Source of the DNA: Deltaproteobacteria bacterium
GTDB lineage: Bacteria > Desulfobacterota > Binatia > UTPRO1
Assembly (NCBI GenBank): GCA_029262315.1
Contig: JAJCZP010000255.1
Span: 1 to 47,768, forward strand
Reading direction: 5' to 3'
DNA: 47,768 nt
Of the stretch, positions 43,781 to 47,768 are shown piece after piece (position 1 is the first letter of the stretch; every line of letters starts with the position of its first letter). The notes beneath the pieces were generated by a model. The model made no database searches and was not told the DNA's origin. It saw only the letters and a program-made list of their open reading frames with translations. Both the position numbers and the translations under genes were made by a program.

Positions 43781-44962
43781 ATGCTGTACGAGCCCCCCGA
43801 CTATTACGCGATCGACGAGCTGCTCTCCGACGAGGAGCGGATGGTGCGGGATACCGCCCGTCGCTTCATCGAGGACGAGTACCAACCGCTGGTCACGAAA
43901 GCGTTTCGCGACGGATCCTTTCCGATGCAGATCGTGCCCCGTCTTGCCGAACTCGGCTTCTTCGGCCCGACGCTTCCGGAGCGCTACGGCTGCGCCGATC
44001 TGAACAGCGTCGCCTATGGACTGATCAATCAAGAACTCGAACGTGGGGACAGTGGCATCCGCTCGTTTGCGAGCGTGCAGTCGGGGCTCGTGATGTACCC
44101 GATCTTCACGTACGGCTCCGAGGAGCACCGAACGCACTGGTTGCCGCGGATGGCGCGCGGGGAGGCCATCGGATGTTTCGGTCTCACCGAGCCTGACTTC
44201 GGGTCTAATCCATCGGGCATGCTGACGACCGCCCGTCGCGCCGACGGCGGGTTTATCCTGAACGGTGTGAAGCGTTGGATCACCAATGGCAACATCGCTG
44301 ACGTCGCGGTGGTGTGGGCGCGGCTCGAGGAGGACGGGCAGTCGGCTATTCATGGTTTTCTCGTCGAGCGCGATCGCCAGGGCTACTCGGCGCGTGAGAT
44401 GGAGGGCAAGTTCAGCTTGCGCGCGTCCATCACGTCCGAGCTCTTTCTCGACGACTGTTGGATCCCAGAGGAGAACCGGCTTCCTGGCACGGGCTCGATG
44501 AAGGCGCCGCTCTCGTGCCTATCGCAGGCGCGGTATGGGATCGCGTGGGGCGCGATTGGCGCGGCGAGCGCGTGTTACGATTGCGCACTCTCATACGCGC
44601 GTGAGCGCATTATGTTCGACAAGCCGATTGCCGCTTTCCAGCTCGTGCAGCGGAAGCTGGTGACGATGGTGACCGAAATCACCAAGGCGCAGCTCCTGTG
44701 TCTGCGTCTCGGTCGCCTGAAGGACGCGCAGCACGTCCGGCCCGAACAGATCAGCATGGCCAAGATGAACAACGTCAGTCAGGCTTTGAAGATCGCACGG
44801 CTGGCTCGCGACATCCTCGGCGCCAACGGGATCATCGACGAGTATCCGATCATCCGTCACATGCTGAACCTCGAGACCGTCAACACCTACGAGGGCACTG
44901 AAGACGTGCATCGCCTGATCATCGGTAAGGACATCACCGGCTTCAGCGCCTTCGGTGGCTGA
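43781..44962 (+). CDS. Acyl-CoA dehydrogenase, glutaryl-CoA dehydrogenase-like
   Basis: 393 residues from the ATG 43781 with GGAGAGG (43766-43772) upstream; a GTG at 43772 overlaps that site and is rejected. The substrate region FGLTEPDFGSNPSGM closely resembles the glutaryl-CoA dehydrogenase motif, WITNGNIADVAVVWAR is typical, and the catalytic Glu is in NTYEGTEDVH. Such enzymes oxidise glutaryl-CoA with decarboxylation to crotonyl-CoA, or a related dicarboxylic or branched acyl-CoA. I do not see enough to name gcdH. Divergent from the acyl-CoA dehydrogenase at 42482-43651. Confidence 0.9.
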   Translation: MLYEPPDYYAIDELLSDEERMVRDTARRFIEDEYQPLVTKAFRDGSFPMQIVPRLAELGFFGPTLPERYGCADLNSVAYGLINQELERGDSGIRSFASVQSGLVMYPIFTYGSEEHRTHWLPRMARGEAIGCFGLTEPDFGSNPSGMLTTARRADGGFILNGVKRWITNGNIADVAVVWARLEEDGQSAIHGFLVERDRQGYSAREMEGKFSLRASITSELFLDDCWIPEENRLPGTGSMKAPLSCLSQARYGIAWGAIGAASACYDCALSYARERIMFDKPIAAFQLVQRKLVTMVTEITKAQLLCLRLGRLKDAQHVRPEQISMAKMNNVSQALKIARLARDILGANGIIDEYPIIRHMLNLETVNTYEGTEDVHRLIIGKDITGFSAFGG

Positions 44963-45067
44963 GCGCGATCGCGTTTCTCCCGGGCGGTCCTTCTCAGTCA
45001 CGAACCTCCAGAGGGCCCTAGGACCAAGGGGCGTAGAATTACGTGCCCTGTCTGGATGTACGGCCGT

Positions 45068-45493
45068 CTACCCGGCGGGTGCCATGGTGGCGCGGACCAT
45101 CGCGCGAAAATCCTCCGGAATCCGCCGCGGCCGCCCCGCGTCGTCCATGATGGCGTGGGCCGTGCTGCCGGAGACCAGAAGGTCCGCTGAGGGCCCGCGG
45201 ATCTCGTAGCCGATTTCGAGTCGGGCGCGTCCGAGCGTGACCATCCCGACGTGGATCGCGAGATCGTCGTCGTATCGTGCCGGGCGTCGGTAGCGGCATC
45301 GCGCCTCGATGACGCCGAGATAGAGTCCCTGATCGATGTAGACCTTGAAGGGGTGGCCGAGTCGACGGAACCACTCCGCACGGCCGATCTCGAAGACCCG
45401 GAAGTAGTTAGCGTAGTACATGATGCGCATTGGATCGCAGTCGCCAAAGATGACGCGATAGCGTGCGGCCTCAGGCCAGGCGGGTTCGGCCAT
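45068..45493 (-). CDS. Hot-dog-fold acyl-CoA thioesterase (4-hydroxybenzoyl-CoA thioesterase/YbgC type)
   Basis: 141 residues. The N-terminal [20 protein letters not shown] matches the catalytic helix of the 4-hydroxybenzoyl-CoA thioesterase group, with the acidic residue in the DCD segment, and [22 protein letters not shown] matches the following strands. It hydrolyses an acyl- or aroyl-CoA thioester. It lies next to acyl-CoA dehydrogenase genes and is divergent from glnS (68 bp). Start 45493 has GGAGA upstream. Substrate not predictable. Confidence 0.88.
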   Translation of the reverse strand: MAEPAWPEAARYRVIFGDCDPMRIMYYANYFRVFEIGRAEWFRRLGHPFKVYIDQGLYLGVIEARCRYRRPARYDDDLAIHVGMVTLGRARLEIGYEIRGPSADLLVSGSTAHAIMDDAGRPRRIPEDFRAMVRATMAPAG

Positions 45494-45561
45494 CGTGGGT
45501 CTCCATCTTCGTTCTGGGGGCTTCTTCGACTTCCGGGTCGGTGCGGAATAGGATCGCCCGT

Positions 45562-47262
45562 GTGAGCGAGGCTCGGTCCAATTTCATCCGTACGATCATC
45601 GCGGACGATGTGTCTTCCGGCAAGCACGCCCGCGTCGTGACCCGTTTTCCGCCTGAGCCGAACGGGTATCTCCACATCGGACACGCCAAGAGCATCTGCT
45701 TGAATTTCGGCATGGCCGCCGAATTTACCGGGGTCTGTCATCTGCGGTTCGATGACACGAATCCCACGAAAGAGGACGTCGAGTACGTCGACTCGATTCA
45801 GACCGACGTCCGCTGGCTCGGCTTCGATTGGGAGGCGCGGTTGTTCTACGCGTCCGACTACTTCGAGCGCCTGTACGAGTGTGCAGAGACTCTGATTCGC
45901 GCCGGAAAAGCGTACGTCGACAGCCTGACCGCGGACGAAATCCGGGCGCACCGTGGGACTCTCAAGGCGCCGGGGACGGACAGTCCGCACCGTGGGCGCT
46001 CCGTCGACGAGAACCTCGATCTCTTTCGTCGTATGCGGGCGGGAGAGTTTGCCGACGGCGCCCACGTGCTGCGCGCCAAGATCGACATGGCATCGCCGAA
46101 TCTGAGCATGCGTGATCCGACGCTCTACCGTGTCCGCCGCGTGCCGCATCATCGCACCGGCGACACCTGGCCGATCTATCCGCTCTACGACTTCACGCAC
46201 TGTCTCTCCGACTCGTTCGAGGGCATCACCCATTCGCTGTGCACGCTCGAGTTCGAGAATCACCGGCCGCTCTACGACTGGGTACTCGACGCGCTCGAAA
46301 CGCACTGCCATCCGCAGCAGATCGAGTTCGCACGCCTCAATTTGAGCTACACCGTGCTCAGCAAGCGGAAGCTGCTGCAGTTGGTCGAGGAAGGGCTGGT
46401 CGATGGGTGGGACGATCCGCGCATGCCGACGATCTCCGGTTTCCGTCGGCGCGGCTATACCCCAGAGTCGATTCGGGACTTCTGCGAGGAGATCGGCGTG
46501 GCGAAGCGCGACAGTGTGGTCGACATGGCCATGCTCGAACACAGCGTTCGGAACGATCTCAACAAGCGGGCTCCGCGCTTCATGGCGGTGCTGCACCCGC
46601 TGCGTGTCGTAATCGAGAACTATCCCGAGGATCAGACCGAAGAGATGGAGGCGGTGAACAATCCGGAGGATCCCGCCATGGGGTCGCGGCGAGTGCCCTT
46701 CTCGCGGGTGCTGTACATCGAGCGCGACGATTTTCGCGAGGATCCGCCGCGGAAGTTCTTCCGCCTGGCTCCGGGCCGCGAGGTGCGTCTCCGCTACGCG
46801 TACTACGTGCGCTGTACCGACGTCGTGAAAGATCCCGCGACCGGGGAAGTGGTCGAGCTACGCTGCACCTACGATCCGGCGACCCAAGGTGGTGGATCAC
46901 CGGACGGGCGCAAAGTGAAGGCGACCTTGCACTGGGTGTCGGCGGCGCACGCCGTCGATGCCGATGTGCGTCTCTATGACCGATTGTTCGTCCACGAGAC
47001 GCCCGACGCGGTCAAAGATACCGACTTTCGGACCCTGATAAATCCGGAGTCTCTCGTGACGTTGCGGGGCTGCAAGCTCGAACCCGCTCTCGGCCAGGCG
47101 CAGCCCGGCGCGCGCATGCAGTTCGAGCGCCAGGGCTACTTTTGCGTCGATACAGTGGATTCGGTTGCGGGCGGTCCGGTATTCAATCGCGTCGTTCCAC
47201 TGCGTGATACCTGGGCCCGCATCGAAAAGAAGCAGCCCACAGGTGCGTCCGGCAAGGGGTGA
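45562..47262 (+). CDS. glnS: Glutaminyl-tRNA synthetase
   Basis: 566 residues from the GTG 45562, whose protein start [22 protein letters not shown] matches E. coli GlnRS residue by residue at the corresponding place; the frame continues upstream to 45463 without homology. Class I signature [12 protein letters not shown] (HIGH) and the KMSKS equivalent VLSKRKL are present, and the C-terminal beta-barrel anticodon domains complete the normal length. It charges tRNA-Gln directly, so this organism need not rely only on GatCAB for Gln-tRNA. Confidence 0.97.
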   Translation: MSEARSNFIRTIIADDVSSGKHARVVTRFPPEPNGYLHIGHAKSICLNFGMAAEFTGVCHLRFDDTNPTKEDVEYVDSIQTDVRWLGFDWEARLFYASDYFERLYECAETLIRAGKAYVDSLTADEIRAHRGTLKAPGTDSPHRGRSVDENLDLFRRMRAGEFADGAHVLRAKIDMASPNLSMRDPTLYRVRRVPHHRTGDTWPIYPLYDFTHCLSDSFEGITHSLCTLEFENHRPLYDWVLDALETHCHPQQIEFARLNLSYTVLSKRKLLQLVEEGLVDGWDDPRMPTISGFRRRGYTPESIRDFCEEIGVAKRDSVVDMAMLEHSVRNDLNKRAPRFMAVLHPLRVVIENYPEDQTEEMEAVNNPEDPAMGSRRVPFSRVLYIERDDFREDPPRKFFRLAPGREVRLRYAYYVRCTDVVKDPATGEVVELRCTYDPATQGGGSPDGRKVKATLHWVSAAHAVDADVRLYDRLFVHETPDAVKDTDFRTLINPESLVTLRGCKLEPALGQAQPGARMQFERQGYFCVDTVDSVAGGPVFNRVVPLRDTWARIEKKQPTGASGKG

Positions 47263-47370
47263 CCCTCGGCTCCGGACCGCGCGTTGCTATCATCTTCACG
47301 GTTGCAGTGCCCGTTGGCCTGCGGTGTCGCGAGCCCGTTCGGCGTCGCGATGCCGTTCGTGCGCTCGACG

Positions 47371-47768
47371 TCAGAACTGTGATGCGGTCAGCGTGATGTC
47401 GGCGCGGTACCAGGCCTTGCGGAACCGCGTTTCCGCATCTTCGGCCTCACCTTCCTTCGCCTGTGCCCGTAAGCTCTGCAGCAGCCCGAATAGCGCCCAG
47501 CCGTTCTCCCGGTGGTCCTCGAGGTCCTTGCGGTACACAGTCTCGGCCTCCGCGGCTCGGTCCGCCTCGAGTAGAATAGCTCCGAGGATGTGGCGCAACG
47601 GCTGGTGCCAGGTCGGAGGCTCGTTGTAGGGCAGGTCGTCCTGCAGGGTGACACCGCGCCGCAGCTCCGCGATGGCTTCGTCGAACCGACCGCGCTGTGC
47701 GGCCAGTCGCCCGGCGTTCACGGCACGGGCGATCCGCAGCACCGTGGGAGCGGGGACCGCGCCCCAGC
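47371..47768 (-). CDS. TPR-repeat protein, 5' end outside window
   Basis: The frame is open from the TGA-side end at 47371 to the last base (132 residues visible). ARAVNAGRLAAQRGRFDEAIAELRRGV and LGAILLEADRAAEAETVYRKDLEDHRENGWALFGLLQSLRAQ are two helical tetratricopeptide-type repeats, and the protein ends soon after (ADITLTASQF). It is a protein-interaction module, perhaps the tail of a larger secreted or cytoplasmic TPR protein of the kind that follows metal-binding or lipoprotein domains. The start is not in the window, so the gene cannot be named. Confidence 0.8.
   Translation of the reverse strand, partial: WGAVPAPTVLRIARAVNAGRLAAQRGRFDEAIAELRRGVTLQDDLPYNEPPTWHQPLRHILGAILLEADRAAEAETVYRKDLEDHRENGWALFGLLQSLRAQAKEGEAEDAETRFRKAWYRADITLTASQF

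Noticed and set aside
44998-46596. Open frame of 532 codons on the minus strand
   Set aside because: Antisense to glnS and out of frame with the thioesterase gene; no motif.

Overview
This is 47.8 kb of GC-rich bacterial chromosome, densely coded on both strands, with no tRNA, rRNA, CRISPR array, phage gene or transposase that I can see. Housekeeping genes (dnaB, ispF, thiE, ntrBC, glnS) lie among acyl-CoA/lipid metabolism genes (three acyl-CoA dehydrogenases, an enoyl-CoA hydratase/isomerase, a thiolase, an acyl-CoA ligase, a thioesterase) and cysteine-rich secreted proteins with Thr/Pro linkers. This suggests a free-living, metabolically versatile member of the deltaproteobacteria-like lineages. 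Candidatus Binatota is my best guess, from the style of the secreted proteins; it is an inference, not something the sequence proves.

Layout. 1-3582: 3' part of a giant cysteine-rich surface protein with internal duplications. 3637-7161 (minus): four-gene operon of CaiD-like hydratase, FAD monooxygenase, four-helix membrane protein resembling styrene oxide isomerase, and Zn alcohol dehydrogenase. 7446-14002 (plus): glycosyltransferase, geranylgeranyl-reductase-like flavoprotein, thiolase, HAD phosphatase, BtuF-like metal/cobalamin receptor, dnaB. 14051-17270 (minus): ntrB-ntrC-thiE. 17271-17641: repeat and hairpin island. 17642-18510: ispF and an FmdB zinc ribbon. 18587-20775: Tat-exported small subunit plus GMC oxidoreductase. 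20797-22205: a TTGACA promoter with an inverted repeat in its spacer, a 37-residue secreted peptide and an unknown secreted protein. 22262-26835 (minus): prkA-yeaH-spoVR stress operon. 27252-31582: acyl-CoA ligase, long acyl-CoA dehydrogenase, and an ArsR-SRPBCC pair that looks leaderless. 31723-38490: membrane histidine kinase, then translationally coupled cytochrome c, GTP-cyclohydrolase-II-like protein and SIS-creatininase fusion, then a membrane protein. 38727-42215 (minus): alternating L-S-L-S-L tandem array of secreted cysteine-rich proteins. 42482-47768: divergent acyl-CoA dehydrogenases, thioesterase, glnS and a partial TPR protein.

The three regions most likely to hold something undescribed are: (i) the monooxygenase / styrene-oxide-isomerase-like / alcohol dehydrogenase operon, where the presumed haem-ligand His is kept but two catalytic positions differ; (ii) the alternating secreted L-S array, whose two gene types share a six-cysteine core; (iii) the cytochrome c / GTP cyclohydrolase II-like / SIS-creatininase overlap cluster. 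Family assignments rest on motifs and remembered sequences only; no database search was run.
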